DNA from: a bacterium
GTDB taxonomy: Bacteria; Actinomycetota; Acidimicrobiia; Spongiisociales; ZC4RG35
Reading direction: 5' to 3'
DNA length: 64,000 nucleotides
Assembly (NCBI GenBank): GCA_028824015.1
Contig: JAPPFC010000044.1
Coordinates: 41,873 to 105,872 of the forward strand
The first letter of the stretch is position 1, and the number at the start of each line of letters is the position of its first letter. A model generated the notes under the pieces. The model saw only the letters and a program-made list of their open reading frames with translations, was not told the origin of the DNA and did not search any database. Positions 8,434-18,182 of this stretch are shown here, in pieces. The position numbers and the translations under genes were made by a program.

Positions 8434-10443
8434 TCAGGCCAGGATCTGGGAGAGTTGGCGGCGCTCTTTCTTGAGTTCGGCGACCTCGTCGCGGAGCCGG
8501 GCGGCGTACTCGAAGCGCAGTTCGGCGGCGGCTTCGCGCATCTCCTCCTCCAGGGAGAGGATCACCCGGGAGAGGTCGTCGCCGGTCAGGTCGATTACCT
8601 CCCGTTCCGCCCGGGATGAGCGGCGTCTCTCCACCGACGGCGCTTCGGAGGAGACCAACTCCAGGATGTCGGAGATGCGCTTTCGGATGGTCTGCGGATC
8701 GATCCCGTGGCGGGCGTTGTACTCCAACTGGCGGCTCCGGCGCCGGTTGGTCTCCCCTATCGCCCTCTCCATGGACGAGGTGACCTCGTCGGCATACATC
8801 ACCACCTGCCCGTCCACGTTGCGAGCCGCCCGTCCGATGATCTGGATGAGTGAGGTGTCGGAGCGCAGGAAACCCTCCTTGTCGGCGTCGAGGATCGCCA
8901 CCAGGGACACTTCGGGCAGGTCCAGGCCTTCTCGTAGCAGGTTGATGCCCACCAGGACGTCGAAGTCGCCCATCCGGAGTTCCCGGAGTATCTGCACCCT
9001 CTCCAGGGTGTCTATCTCCGAGTGCAGGTACCTGGCGCGCACTCCCATCTCCAGCAGGTAGTCGGCCAGGTCCTCGGCCATCTTCTTGGTGATGGTTGTG
9101 ACCAGGACCCGCTGGTCAGCGGCCGCCCGCTGGCGGATCTCGGCCAGCAGATCGTCGATCTGGCCCCTGGTGGGCCGGACGATCACCTCGGGGTCGACCA
9201 GCCCGGTGGGACGGATGAGGAGTTCCACGGGCTGGGGACATCGCTGCCGTTCGAATGGTCCGGGGGTGGCGGACATGCAGATCACCTGCCCGGTGCGGTC
9301 CAGCCACTCATCGAATCGGAGCGGGCGGTTGTCCAGGGCGGACGGCAGACGGAACCCGTGCTCCACCAGCACCTCCTTTCGGCTCCGGTCGCCCTCGTAC
9401 TGGCCGCCGATCTGGGGAAGGGTGATGTGGGATTCGTCGATGATGGTTATGTAGTCGTCCGGGAAGTAGTCCAATAGCGTGTATGGGGGTTCTCCCGGCT
9501 CGCGCCCGTCCAGGTAGCGGGAGTAGTTCTCGATGCCCGCGCAGTAGCCGATCTCTCGCATCATCTCGAGGTCGTAGTTGGTCCGCATCCTGAGCCGCTG
9601 GGCCTCCAGGAGCTTTCCCTCGCTCTCCAACTCGGCAAGCCTCCCGGCCAACTCCTGCTGGATTCCCCGGATGGCCTCGGCCATCCGCTCCTCGGGAGTC
9701 ACGTAGTGGGTGGCCGGGAAGACGTGAAGCTCTTTCATCTCCGAGATCACATCCCCGGTGATCGGGTTCAGGGAGACGATCCGCTCCACCTCGTCGCCGA
9801 AGTACTCCACCCGCACCACGTTCTCCTGATAGGCCGGGAAGATGTCAAGGGTGTCTCCCTTCACCCGGAATCGGCCGCGGGTGAGACTGACCTCGTTGCG
9901 GTTGTACTGGAGCATCACTAGGCGGCGCAGCGCCTCGGACATGGGGAACTCCACTCCCCGGATCAGACGCAGGAGTTGTCCCTCGTACTGCTCGGGGGAA
10001 CCCAGCCCGTAGATGCAGGAGACCGAGGCCACGATGATCACGTCGTCTCGCACCATCAGCCCCGAAGTGGCGGAGTGACGAAGCCCGTCGATCTCGTCGT
10101 TGATGGAGGAGTCCTTCTCTATGTATGTGTCGGTCTGGGGCATGTACGCCTCGGGCTGGTAGTAGTCGTAGTAGGAGACGAAGTACTCCACCCGGTTATC
10201 CGGGAAGAACTGGCGGAACTCGTTGGCCAACTGGGCGGCCAGGGCCTTGTTGGGAGCGATCACCAGCGCGGGCCGCTGGGCCTTCTCGATGGTCCACGCC
10301 ACGGTGGCGGACTTGCCCGAGCCGGTGATTCCCAGGAGCGTCTGGAACCGCTCGCCCTCATCCAGGCCCCTGGCCAGAGAGGCGATCGCGGAGGGTTGGT
10401 CGCCCGAGGGGGCGAAGTCGGCTTTGACCTCAAAACGATTCAT
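8434..10443 (-). CDS. uvrB: excinuclease ABC subunit B
   Basis: 669 residues, full length. Helicase motif I is GITGSGKS (38-45). The damage-probing beta-hairpin region contains [11 protein letters not shown], and helicase motif II is in TIIDESH. The C-terminal helicase motifs include [12 protein letters not shown] and the QIIGRAARN segment. The UVR domain that contacts UvrC is at the end (residues about 625-660, [18 protein letters not shown]). UvrB is loaded by UvrA at bulky DNA lesions and recruits UvrC for dual incision. coaE lies 22 nt upstream on the same strand and probably shares its transcript. Confidence 0.98.
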   Translation of the reverse strand: MNRFEVKADFAPSGDQPSAIASLARGLDEGERFQTLLGITGSGKSATVAWTIEKAQRPALVIAPNKALAAQLANEFRQFFPDNRVEYFVSYYDYYQPEAYMPQTDTYIEKDSSINDEIDGLRHSATSGLMVRDDVIIVASVSCIYGLGSPEQYEGQLLRLIRGVEFPMSEALRRLVMLQYNRNEVSLTRGRFRVKGDTLDIFPAYQENVVRVEYFGDEVERIVSLNPITGDVISEMKELHVFPATHYVTPEERMAEAIRGIQQELAGRLAELESEGKLLEAQRLRMRTNYDLEMMREIGYCAGIENYSRYLDGREPGEPPYTLLDYFPDDYITIIDESHITLPQIGGQYEGDRSRKEVLVEHGFRLPSALDNRPLRFDEWLDRTGQVICMSATPGPFERQRCPQPVELLIRPTGLVDPEVIVRPTRGQIDDLLAEIRQRAAADQRVLVTTITKKMAEDLADYLLEMGVRARYLHSEIDTLERVQILRELRMGDFDVLVGINLLREGLDLPEVSLVAILDADKEGFLRSDTSLIQIIGRAARNVDGQVVMYADEVTSSMERAIGETNRRRSRQLEYNARHGIDPQTIRKRISDILELVSSEAPSVERRRSSRAEREVIDLTGDDLSRVILSLEEEMREAAAELRFEYAARLRDEVAELKKERRQLSQILA

Positions 10444-10465
10444 CGCTCCTCCGAATCGTATCGGA

Positions 10466-11056
10466 TCAGTGGGACAGAATGCCCAACTCCCGGGCAGCCC
10501 TTTTTACCTCTTCGGCAAGGGCATCCCGACCCGACCGGTTGGAGACCACCAGGTCGGCCAGTTCCAGCCATTCGCGGCGGGGGCGCTGGGAGTCCATGCG
10601 GCGACGGATGTCCCCCTCGCTCATTCCCCGCTCCCTCAGACGGGTCCGGATGGTCTCGGGCTCCGCGTCCACCACCAGCACCGGCCAGTCGGGCATAACC
10701 AGGTCGGAAGGGGCTGATATCTCGACGGCCACCGGGCGGTCGGGATGGCGGTCGACCTCCCGGAACAGGCGGGCGCGGATGTGAGGATGCGTCATCGCCA
10801 TCAGTTCGGTGAGCTGACCGGCGTCGGCGAAGACAATCCTTCCCAGTGCGGACCGGTCGATCCTCCCTCCGGTGACCACCCGGGGCCAGCGGGCCGCCAC
10901 CTGGGCGAAGGCCTCGCCATCGGGCCGCAGCACCGCATGCCCCAGAGAGTCCGCATCGATCACGGCCGTTCCCAGCGCGTGGAGGAGGGAACACACCAGG
11001 CTCTTGCCCGAACCGATCCCTCCGGTCACCACCACCCGGGGAGGAGTCCCGCTCAT
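10466..11056 (-). CDS. coaE: dephospho-CoA kinase
   Basis: 196 residues. The P-loop is [10 protein letters not shown] (10-19), followed by the family's DADSLGH motif. An HPHIRARL segment (helix after the substrate site) and a lid with [16 protein letters not shown] are also present. The enzyme performs the last step of coenzyme A synthesis, ATP-dependent 3'-phosphorylation of dephospho-CoA. It sits between rpsA and uvrB on the same strand with gaps of 23 and 22 nt, so the three are probably one operon. The order rpsA-coaE-uvrB is familiar in actinobacteria. Confidence 0.95.
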   Translation of the reverse strand: MSGTPPRVVVTGGIGSGKSLVCSLLHALGTAVIDADSLGHAVLRPDGEAFAQVAARWPRVVTGGRIDRSALGRIVFADAGQLTELMAMTHPHIRARLFREVDRHPDRPVAVEISAPSDLVMPDWPVLVVDAEPETIRTRLRERGMSEGDIRRRMDSQRPRREWLELADLVVSNRSGRDALAEEVKRAARELGILSH

Positions 11057-11079
11057 CTACCCGCGCCGGTTCCTCGGGG

Positions 11080-12660
11080 TTATCGTCCCCCGATGCCCCG
11101 CTTCTTGAGTTCTTCCAGGATGGCCTCCAGGGAAGAGTCCACCCGGACCGATCGCCGCTCGGCCTCCGGCTTTTCTCTCTTGGGACGGGGGTGTTCGGTC
11201 CTCCGGGGGCGGGGGCGGGAGCGGGTCTGGCCGCGGGTCGCCCACTCCGGAAGGGCCTGCTTCACAGACAGGCTGACGCGCCGACGGTTGGTGTCGAGTT
11301 CGGTGATCTTGACTCTGATCTCCTGTCCGATCGAGAGTTCCATCTCGGGGGACTCCACCCGGTGCATGGCGATCTCCGAGACATGCACCAGCCCTTCGAC
11401 CCCTTCGGCGATGGAGACGAAAGCGCCGAAGGGCACGGTTTTGGTCACCTTGCCCTCGATGACGTTCCCGACCTCGTGAGAGTCGGAGAAGACCGTCCAC
11501 GGATCTTCCAGCGTCTGGCGCATGGAAAGGGAGATCCGCTCCCTCTCTCGATCCACTTCCAGCACCTTCACCATCACCTTCTCTCCAACCTCCACGACTT
11601 CGGAGGGATGGCTGATGTGCGTCCAGGCAAGTTCGGAGACGTGCACCAGTCCGTCCATCTTGCCCAGGTCCACGAACGCGCCGAACGGCACGACCGAGGA
11701 GACCGTGCCCTCGCGGGTCTCACCCTCCACCAGGAGATTCATGAAGGAGTCCCGCTCCTCGGCCTGCTCCTCCTCGAGGAAGGCGCGCCGCGACAGCACC
11801 ACGTTGTTACGCTGGCGGTCCAACTCGATCACCTTGGCCTCGATCTCGGTGTCGACGAAGGGATGGAGGTTGCACACCCTGCGCAGGCCCACCAGCGAGG
11901 CCGGAAGGAAACCCCGGAGGCCGATGTCAACGATCAGGCCTCCCTTGACGACTTCGATGACGGTCCCCTTGACCGACTTGCTGTCCCTGTGTACTTCTTC
12001 CACCTTGCTCCAGGCTCGTTTGTACTGGGCCCGCTTCTTGGAGAGAATCGGGCGGCCGTTCTCATCCTCACGGGTGAGCACCACCCCTTCCACCTGGTCT
12101 CCCACCGAAACGATGTCTCGGGGATCGACGTTCTTCTTGATGGACAACTCGTTGGCGGGAATCAGGGCCTCCGACTTGAAGCCGATGTCGACCAGGGCCC
12201 CCTCGATGTCCACGCTGACCACCGTGCCTTCCACCAGTTCGTTTTCCTTGAAGACCCTTATGTCCCGGCCCAGGGCCTGCTCGAATATGGCCTCATCGTC
12301 CAATCGGCTGGCTTCGGCTTCATCGACCGCGGGCCCCTCGGACGCGGTTGCCTCGCCGCCTTCCTCCGAGGCCTCGGGACTGTCCGCATCCTCCGCTTCT
12401 CCTGCGGCTTGGGGGGCTTCGGCCTCCTCCGGCTCCGCTGCGGCCTCCGCAGCCTCGGGAGCCTCGATCTCCCCCGTATCCCCTGCAGCCCCGTCGGCGA
12501 TCGACTCGACTTCCCCTGCGGCGCCGTCGCTCTGCTCCGGGTTCTCGACGGTCTCCACACCGGGGTGTCCTGCCGGTGGCTCCTCCTGCAATGTCGCGGT
12601 CTTGGATGAAGCCGGCGCCGCCGTCTCGCCGACGGGCAGGTTTATTTGTTCGTCGCTCAT
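11080..12660 (-). CDS. rpsA: 30S ribosomal protein S1
   Basis: 526 residues with four S1 RNA-binding domains at about 140-208, 229-292, 312-380 and 397-466; the last two contain the classical VPFGAFVDL/VPFGAFVSI strands. An unusually long acidic, Ala/Glu-rich N-terminal extension of about 130 residues precedes them, and a basic tail (RSRPRPRR) follows. I chose ATG 12660 because the extension MSDEQINLP begins naturally there. The bases upstream are pyrimidine-rich with no Shine-Dalgarno, which is plausible for a protein that itself recruits structured mRNAs. S1 binds mRNA on the small subunit. The acidic extension could form a disordered arm; its role is unknown. Confidence 0.95.
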   Translation of the reverse strand: MSDEQINLPVGETAAPASSKTATLQEEPPAGHPGVETVENPEQSDGAAGEVESIADGAAGDTGEIEAPEAAEAAAEPEEAEAPQAAGEAEDADSPEASEEGGEATASEGPAVDEAEASRLDDEAIFEQALGRDIRVFKENELVEGTVVSVDIEGALVDIGFKSEALIPANELSIKKNVDPRDIVSVGDQVEGVVLTREDENGRPILSKKRAQYKRAWSKVEEVHRDSKSVKGTVIEVVKGGLIVDIGLRGFLPASLVGLRRVCNLHPFVDTEIEAKVIELDRQRNNVVLSRRAFLEEEQAEERDSFMNLLVEGETREGTVSSVVPFGAFVDLGKMDGLVHVSELAWTHISHPSEVVEVGEKVMVKVLEVDRERERISLSMRQTLEDPWTVFSDSHEVGNVIEGKVTKTVPFGAFVSIAEGVEGLVHVSEIAMHRVESPEMELSIGQEIRVKITELDTNRRRVSLSVKQALPEWATRGQTRSRPRPRRTEHPRPKREKPEAERRSVRVDSSLEAILEELKKRGIGGR

Positions 12661-12769
12661 GTAGGAATAGGGATGGGGGAAGGGGTAGATGTTATTTCGT
12701 CCAAGCAAGCGCCTATGGCAGTCGGACTCCGCCTAAGTTTGGCACACCCGAGCGCACTCCGCAAATTGC

Positions 12770-15391
12770 CTAGCTCTTGCATTCCGCAAGGTTGCGTCCG
12801 AAGGCTACATCCACCTTCAGGGGAACCGCCAGATCCGCCACGCCCTCCATCACCTCCACGGTGAGCGCCGCCACATCCTCGAGGTCGTCCTCGGGTGTCT
12901 CAATGACCAGTTCGTCGTGGATCTGCAGGAGGAGACTGCACGAAGGACTCACCTGTCCGAGTCGGGAGGCAAGAACGATCATCGCCTTCTTGATGATGTC
13001 CGCGGCCGTCCCCTGCACGGGAGCGTTGAGCGCCATCCGCTCCCCCATCTGGCGGATCCGATAGTTGTCACTCCGGAGTTCAGGCAGGTAGCGACGACGC
13101 TTGAAGAGGGTGGTGGTGTACCCGTTCCTCCGAGCCTCCTGCACCATGCCGTCCATGAAGGACTTCACCGCAGGGAACTGGGAGAAGTAGGCGTCTATGT
13201 GCTCGGCTGCTTCCTCCCGGGAGATGTTCAGTCGCTGGGAGAGTCCGAATGCCTCCATCCCGTACAGCAGTCCGAAGTTGATGGTCTTGGCCCGGCGCCG
13301 CATGTCGGCAGTGACGTCCGAAACGTCCACTTCGAAGACCCGGGCTGCGGTGGCGGTGTGAATGTCGACGTCGGACAAGAACGCCTCCAACAGGCCCGGA
13401 TCGCGGCTGAAGTGGGATAGCACCCGCAACTCGATCTGGGAGTAGTCGGCCACCAGCAGCAACTGCTCCGGACCGGCCACGAAGGCTCTTCTGACCGTCC
13501 TCCCCACCTCGGTGCGGATCGGGATGGTCTGGAGGTTCGGATTCTCCGATGAGACCCGACCGGTGGAGGTTCCCATCTGGTTGAACCGGGTGTGAATCCG
13601 CCCGTCGGCCCCGATAAGGGAGAGATACCCGTCCACATGGGCCGAACGGATCTTCTCCAGCTGCCGGAACTCCAACAGCAGATTCACCAGGGGATGCTCC
13701 AGTTTGCCCAGCACCGAGGCGTCGGTGGACGGTTTCCCGGTAGCGGTCTTCTTCAATACGGGAAGGCCCAGTTTTCCGTACAACACCTCCCTCAGTTGAA
13801 GGGTGGAGTTGACGTTGAAGGACCCGCCGGCCAGTCCGTAGATACGCTGTTCCAGCCCGGAGATGTCATCTCTAAGACTTCCGCTCAACTCAGACAAGTA
13901 CTCCCGGTCCACCCCGATCCCCGCCTCCTCCATCTCGGCCAGCACACCCACCAGGGGCAACTCCACATCCGCGAAGAGCTCCATCTCTTCTCGCTCCTTC
14001 AGTTCGGAACGGAGGGGTTGGACCAGCCGGGCGATGGCCTCTGCCCTCAAGCCGATCTGATCGAACCGGGGACGAGGATCGAACGCCAGGCTGCCCTGTG
14101 TGGGGATGTCCTCCTCGGGAAGGTCTTCGGTGAGCGGCATGCCGATCATCCGCTCGGCCAACTCATCGAGTTGGTAACGACCGGTGGCGGGATTGATCAC
14201 GTAGGCGGCCAGGGCGGTGTCGAATTCCAGGCCCCGCAACGTCACGCCCCTCGCCCCCAGCCACCGGATGAGAGGCTTGGCGTCGTGGGTGACCTTGGGG
14301 CGTTCAGGATCGGCGAGGATCTCCTCCAAACCGCCCACCACGTCCTCTGGCACCAGCGCCACCCGGTTCTCGCCCTCCCTCACCGCCAACCCGGCGAAGT
14401 GCTCGTCCCGCACCAACTCCAGCACCAGGGGATCGAGGTCACAAAGGTCCGCAACAGCTTGAGGTGTGGTCAGGACGCGGGTCTCCACCTCCACCCTGCC
14501 GACCTCCGGTTCGCCGCGTCCTCCCACCCGCACCGACTGGAGGTCCGTCCAGAGGCTGAAGAACTCCAGGGAAGTGACCAGTTCCCGGACGCGATCCACG
14601 TCCCACGCACGGCGGACCAGACCGGGGATATCCACCTCCACCTCGAGGTCCCGCCGAAGCGTCATCAATTCCTTGTTGAGCAGGACCTGGGAACGGTTGT
14701 CGGAAAGATTGGCGCGGAGCCTGGGGGTGAGGTCCTCGAGGTTTTCGAACACCTTCTCCACCTCACCGTATTGGCCGATCAGCCGAGCGGCGGTCTTCTC
14801 CCCCACCCCCGGGACTCCCGGAAGGTTGTCGGAGTTGTCTCCCCGCAGAGCCGCGATTTCCACATACCGGGAAGGAGGGACCGAATAGCGCCTCTCCACC
14901 CACTCGGGAGTCACCTTCACCGTGTCGCTCACGCCCCGGCGGGTGTAGAGAACCTTGAAGTTCTCGTCCACCAACTGGAACACATCCCGATCACCCGTTA
15001 CCGCCAGCACCTCCCATCCCTCCGCGGCAGCGCGGCCTGCCATGGAAGCGATCACGTCGTCGGCTTCGAAGCCCTCCTTGCGCAACTGCGGCACTTCCAA
15101 GGCCTCCAGGAAGTCCTGCAGGAGCGAGAACTGCGGAGCGAGCAGATCGGGAGTACGGGACCGCTGGGCCTTGTACTCCGGATACAGTTCCGTCCGAAAG
15201 GTCTGGCGGGAGACGTCCCACGCCACCGCCAGGGCCTCGGGCTGCTCGTCGGTCAGGAGCCTTATGAGCATGCGGGTGAATCCGAACACCGCATTGGTGA
15301 CCTGGCCGGAGGACGTGGCGAGGTCCTTGGGAAGGGCGTAGAAGGCCCGGTAGGCGATCGAGTGTCCGTCGATCAGCGCCAGGGTCGACAT
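12770..15391 (-). CDS. polA: DNA polymerase I
   Basis: 873 residues. The N-terminal 5'-nuclease domain (1 to about 300) has ALIDGHSIAYRAF, GFEADDVIAS, TGDRDVFQL and ALRGDNSDNLPGVPG. The middle 3'-5' exonuclease fold is degenerate: the D-x-E pair is missing (PLVLELVRDE), as is common in actinobacterial PolA, so proofreading is probably absent. The polymerase domain has motif A VADYSQIELRVL, motif B RRRAKTINFGLLYG and motif C QIHDELVIE. Start at 15391: ATG overlaps the stop of the upstream small gene as TGATG, which argues for coupling. The longer open frame upstream reads an Arg/Gly-rich shadow of that small gene. PolA removes RNA primers and fills repair gaps, including those left by UvrB-dependent excision. 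Confidence 0.97.
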   Translation of the reverse strand: MSTLALIDGHSIAYRAFYALPKDLATSSGQVTNAVFGFTRMLIRLLTDEQPEALAVAWDVSRQTFRTELYPEYKAQRSRTPDLLAPQFSLLQDFLEALEVPQLRKEGFEADDVIASMAGRAAAEGWEVLAVTGDRDVFQLVDENFKVLYTRRGVSDTVKVTPEWVERRYSVPPSRYVEIAALRGDNSDNLPGVPGVGEKTAARLIGQYGEVEKVFENLEDLTPRLRANLSDNRSQVLLNKELMTLRRDLEVEVDIPGLVRRAWDVDRVRELVTSLEFFSLWTDLQSVRVGGRGEPEVGRVEVETRVLTTPQAVADLCDLDPLVLELVRDEHFAGLAVREGENRVALVPEDVVGGLEEILADPERPKVTHDAKPLIRWLGARGVTLRGLEFDTALAAYVINPATGRYQLDELAERMIGMPLTEDLPEEDIPTQGSLAFDPRPRFDQIGLRAEAIARLVQPLRSELKEREEMELFADVELPLVGVLAEMEEAGIGVDREYLSELSGSLRDDISGLEQRIYGLAGGSFNVNSTLQLREVLYGKLGLPVLKKTATGKPSTDASVLGKLEHPLVNLLLEFRQLEKIRSAHVDGYLSLIGADGRIHTRFNQMGTSTGRVSSENPNLQTIPIRTEVGRTVRRAFVAGPEQLLLVADYSQIELRVLSHFSRDPGLLEAFLSDVDIHTATAARVFEVDVSDVTADMRRRAKTINFGLLYGMEAFGLSQRLNISREEAAEHIDAYFSQFPAVKSFMDGMVQEARRNGYTTTLFKRRRYLPELRSDNYRIRQMGERMALNAPVQGTAADIIKKAMIVLASRLGQVSPSCSLLLQIHDELVIETPEDDLEDVAALTVEVMEGVADLAVPLKVDVAFGRNLAECKS

Positions 15392-15690
15392 CAGAAGATG
15401 TCCTCGAAGGAACTCATCCGATCCAGCAGGCGATCCCGCTTGTGAAGAAGCACCGCCCTGCGGTGATCGATCTCGTCCAGGGCCCTCTCGAACCGCTCGA
15501 CATCGGCCAGGGCCCGCTCGGCTTCGCCCTGATGCATCGAGGAACCGATCACCGCTGCGTCCCGCACCGCGTCGTCGGCGAGGTGGCGGTGGTAGTCCAA
15601 CTCCGCAGAGACGCGCCCTTCCTCCTGATCGAGGTGCTTCAGCCGGTCGTTCACCGCAAAGATCTGTTTGGAGAGGCGGCGCTTTCCCAT
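15391..15690 (-). CDS. small coiled-coil protein of unknown function
   Basis: 99 residues, almost entirely helical and highly charged, with heptad-like hydrophobic spacing: LDQEEGRVSAELDYHRHL, ERALADVERFERALDEI, then HKRDRLLDRMSSF. No Cys pairs, signal peptide or membrane segment. It lies directly upstream of polA with a one-base TGATG overlap, so it is probably co-translated with it. I do not recognise the family. A role linked to PolA or to DNA repair is suggested only by position. Confidence 0.7.
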   Translation of the reverse strand: MGKRRLSKQIFAVNDRLKHLDQEEGRVSAELDYHRHLADDAVRDAAVIGSSMHQGEAERALADVERFERALDEIDHRRAVLLHKRDRLLDRMSSFEDIF

Positions 15691-15749
15691 GGCGATCCAG
15701 CATATCGGGACACTTTGTCTCCGGTTCCCTCTAAAATGTCATTCGGCAG

Positions 15750-15837
15750 GCCGGGATGGCGAAATCTGGCAGACGCGGTGGACTCAAAATCCATTGGGGG
15801 CAACTCCGTGTGGGTTCGAATCCCACTCCCGGCACCA
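15750..15837 (+). tRNA. tRNA-Leu (anticodon CAA), CCA encoded
   Basis: Class II fold: acceptor GCCGGGA paired with TCCCGGC, discriminator A (15834), encoded CCA (15835-15837), anticodon loop CTCAAAA (anticodon CAA), and T arm GGGTTCGAATCCC. A -10-like TAAAAT lies at 15732-15737. Its 3' 32 bp are repeated exactly at 19171-19202, so this tRNA was the integration target of the island that follows. Confidence 0.95.
15802..15833 (+). repeat. attachment-site repeat, left copy (inside tRNA-Leu)
   Basis: 32 bp covering the T arm and the 3' acceptor strand of tRNA-Leu(CAA), identical to 19171-19202. The base after the repeat differs (A here, G in the right copy) and is followed by CC in both. Confidence 0.85.
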
Positions 15838-15884
15838 AAGATCCGAATAGTCACCCAAGTGCCGATGTGCGACTGACCGGTGGA

Positions 15885-16364
15885 TTAGAGGCTTACGTCC
15901 AGGGAAACGCCCGGATTGTCCCTGCCCCGCTCGCGCACGGTGTCCAGTTCGGCTAGTACCTCATCCAAGACTTGAGGAAGAATGTGCGGGCCGATGTCTT
16001 CTTTCGTTTTACCATGCACCGCGTTGGCACCGTATCCCAGTCAACCCGGTCGAACGTTGCTTCGGCCAGCTCCATCACCTCCACTGCGTCGAAAGCGGCT
16101 GCTGAATAGAGGATCCACTCCGGAGAGCCTGGCTCTGCATTGCGGGCTCTTGCTCGGAGTTCAGCGGGTGTCAAGCGCACGACGTCGCTCTTCAACAGTC
16201 GTGTCAATTCCTCTCGATCGCTTCCACGCCAGCCTGCGCTCGTTATCTCGGGTCGTAGATAACCCGGCCCTTATAAGCCTGTCTCTGCCTCGCTGCGCCC
16301 GCTCCAGCACTTCATCCATGGACAGGATCTCCGGAGGAGACGGAGTGGCTTCTGTGAGTGTCAT
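15885..16364 (-). pseudogene. frameshifted gene of unknown function in the island
   Basis: Three protein-like segments lie in successive frames. From ATG 16364 one reads MTLTEATPSPPEIL and on through MDEVLERAQRGRDRLIRAG. A second frame, open after a TAA near 16284, reads EITSAGWRGSDREELTRLLK, then AEPGSPEWILYSAAAFDAVE and RVDWDTV. After about 16030 a third frame continues naturally: ANAVHGKTKEDIGPHILPQV, then ELDTVRERG and a final SLDVSL-stop at 15885. The shift near 16030 is well supported by the quality of the joined sequence; the one near 16260 is less certain, and these could be two genes. I recognise no family. Decay fits an island that is no longer mobile. Confidence 0.5.
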
Positions 16365-16695
16365 GAGCGATCACCCCCCACAATACCAGGCAACTCCCAG
16401 GTTGGTCAGGACAAAAAGTAGATGTCGGGAGTAAGGAGCGAGTGCTCCGTGCACCAGGCGGTGACCGGATGCTGGAGGGCATCTCCGAGGAACTGTCGCG
16501 CATCGTGGACGCCCTGGGAGAGATAACTCGCTGTAAAACGAGTCTGACATAAGCGAGGTCTGTGGGTAGGACGGTTGTGATTCTGTCGATCGGAGAGATC
16601 TAGCGACAGGTTGTGTGCTATGCTGTCGCTATGACGTTTGGTGTGGTGAGGTTCTTGGTTTGCCTTTCGCTAACGGGGTGTGGGGGATAGCTGGC
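16365..16695. other. non-coding stretch before the Fic gene
   Basis: No confident gene. It holds an 18-bp element (16418-16435) that recurs at 19023-19040, a short open stretch 16469-16552 that would encode 27 residues beginning MLEGISEELSRIVDALGE (possibly a gene remnant), and a T/G-rich stretch before the Fic start. Confidence 0.4.
16418..16435 (+). repeat. imperfect direct repeat flanking the Fic/nucleotidyltransferase pair, copy 1
   Basis: GTAGATGTCGGGAGTAAG here matches GTAGATACCGGGAGTAAG at 19023-19040 in 16 of 18 positions. Extending 14 bp to the left keeps about 78% identity over 32 bp. Each copy is followed by a small hairpin (here GAGC-GAGT-GCTC). Confidence 0.5.
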
Positions 16696-18006
16696 GTGGC
16701 GGAGTATCGGCGGGTGTGGTGGACGCCTCGGTTCGAGGGTCCCACCCGGGCAGATCGGGCGGGCGGCTGGTACCACCCCTATTCACCGGATCTTCTGGCC
16801 GGGTGGGATCCGTCCATTCCCGGCTCGTTGGCCGCTGCGATCAGCGAAGCAGAAGAAGCGATAAGAGGGCTGAACCGATCCGATCTTCAACCTTCCGGTT
16901 TGGCCGGGTTGGGCCGGTTCCTGCTGAGAGCCGAGTCGGTGGGTTCGTCGGCCATCGAGGGACTGCGGGTGGGACCTCGCCGTTTGTTGGCAGCCGAGGA
17001 ACAAAACGCTAGAGGGTGGGCGGTCAACGACCGAGTGGCCCAAGAGGTGCTGGGGAACATCACAGCCATGCAACGGGCAACAGACCTGGGAACCCAGAGC
17101 CGGCCACTCACCCTAGGCGACATGCTGGAAGTCCACCATCTCCTGATGAGCCGCTCCCCCAACCCGGAACTGGGAGGAGTGCTGAGGGAGGAACAGAACT
17201 GGATCGGAGGCAGCAGTTTCAACCCTTGCAACGCCGCCTACGTCCCGCCCCCGCCAGACAGGGTGTCCGCGTTGATGACCGACCTGATGGCCTATGTCAA
17301 CACCGACCATCACAGCCCCCTCACCCAAGCGGCCATAGCACACGCCCAGTTCGAGACGATCCATCCCTTCGGGGACGGCAACGGCCGAACCGGCCGGGCT
17401 CTAATCCACATAGTGCTCCAGAAACGCCAGGTGGCGCCCCGGTTCGTGCCGCCTATCAGTCTGGTTCTTTCCACATGGTCCGATTCCTACATAGCGGCTC
17501 TCATAGACTATCGGCACGAAGGACCGGCCGACAGCACCCAAAGATCCCAAGCCGTCGAACCCTGGCTGGAAACCTTCGCAGCCGCCACGAAGAGAGCGTG
17601 CCACGACGCTCTCGGGTTCAGCCACCGCATAAACCAACTCACCGAAGAGTGGAACCAGAAACTGGGACGCTACCGCAAAGGATCAGCACTGGAACGACTA
17701 GTCGACGCCCTGCCCGGCAATCCTCTCCTGACTCTCGAACGCGCAACCCAACTGAGCGAACGATCCCCGGTCGCTACCAGAGCCGCGATCACCCAACTCC
17801 TACAAGCGGGCATACTGGTCCTCCGACGATCCAGCACCCCCCGCAAGCGGACACTGGAAGCCCCCGACATCATCAAGCTGTTCACCTCCCTCGAACGCAC
17901 CCTCGCCGCGCCGGGAGGCAACACCCAGCAAGAACCCCCCGTCCGACCCGTACCCGAAGGGCCACCACCGCGCCCACCCCAAACAGAACGGGGACTCAGC
18001 CTCTAG
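16696..18006 (+). CDS. Fic-domain protein with N-terminal inhibitory motif
   Basis: 436 residues from GTG 16696. The Fic active site HPFGDGNGRTGR is complete at 223-234, with H223 as catalytic base. The autoinhibitory motif SSAIEG at 84-89 fits (S/T)xxxE(G/N) N-terminal to the Fic core, which makes this a class II Fic protein. The C-terminal part (about 330-410) looks like a winged helix (LLTLERATQLSERSPVATRAAITQLL), followed by a Pro-rich tail. Such enzymes usually transfer AMP to Tyr/Ser/Thr of target proteins. The frame is open to GTG 16615, but those residues are Cys-rich and not protein-like, and GTG 16696 has GGGGG just upstream. It lies inside the tRNA-bounded island and converges with the nucleotidyltransferase-like gene. 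The target is unknown. Confidence 0.88.
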   Translation: MAEYRRVWWTPRFEGPTRADRAGGWYHPYSPDLLAGWDPSIPGSLAAAISEAEEAIRGLNRSDLQPSGLAGLGRFLLRAESVGSSAIEGLRVGPRRLLAAEEQNARGWAVNDRVAQEVLGNITAMQRATDLGTQSRPLTLGDMLEVHHLLMSRSPNPELGGVLREEQNWIGGSSFNPCNAAYVPPPPDRVSALMTDLMAYVNTDHHSPLTQAAIAHAQFETIHPFGDGNGRTGRALIHIVLQKRQVAPRFVPPISLVLSTWSDSYIAALIDYRHEGPADSTQRSQAVEPWLETFAAATKRACHDALGFSHRINQLTEEWNQKLGRYRKGSALERLVDALPGNPLLTLERATQLSERSPVATRAAITQLLQAGILVLRRSSTPRKRTLEAPDIIKLFTSLERTLAAPGGNTQQEPPVRPVPEGPPPRPPQTERGLSL

Positions 18007-18182
18007 CCGGCCCGATTCACCATTTCCCCGGTACAGCAGACCCAGGTCTTATCAGACATCGCCGAGCACACTCAAAGGTCGAATGACAACCCAGGGCCCT
18101 GCCGGTCGCGTTTCTGTTCGTCTCGGAAGCGGCGAAGGACATCGAGGGTCTACCACGTTCGCCCCGTGCGCAGCGAACGTTT

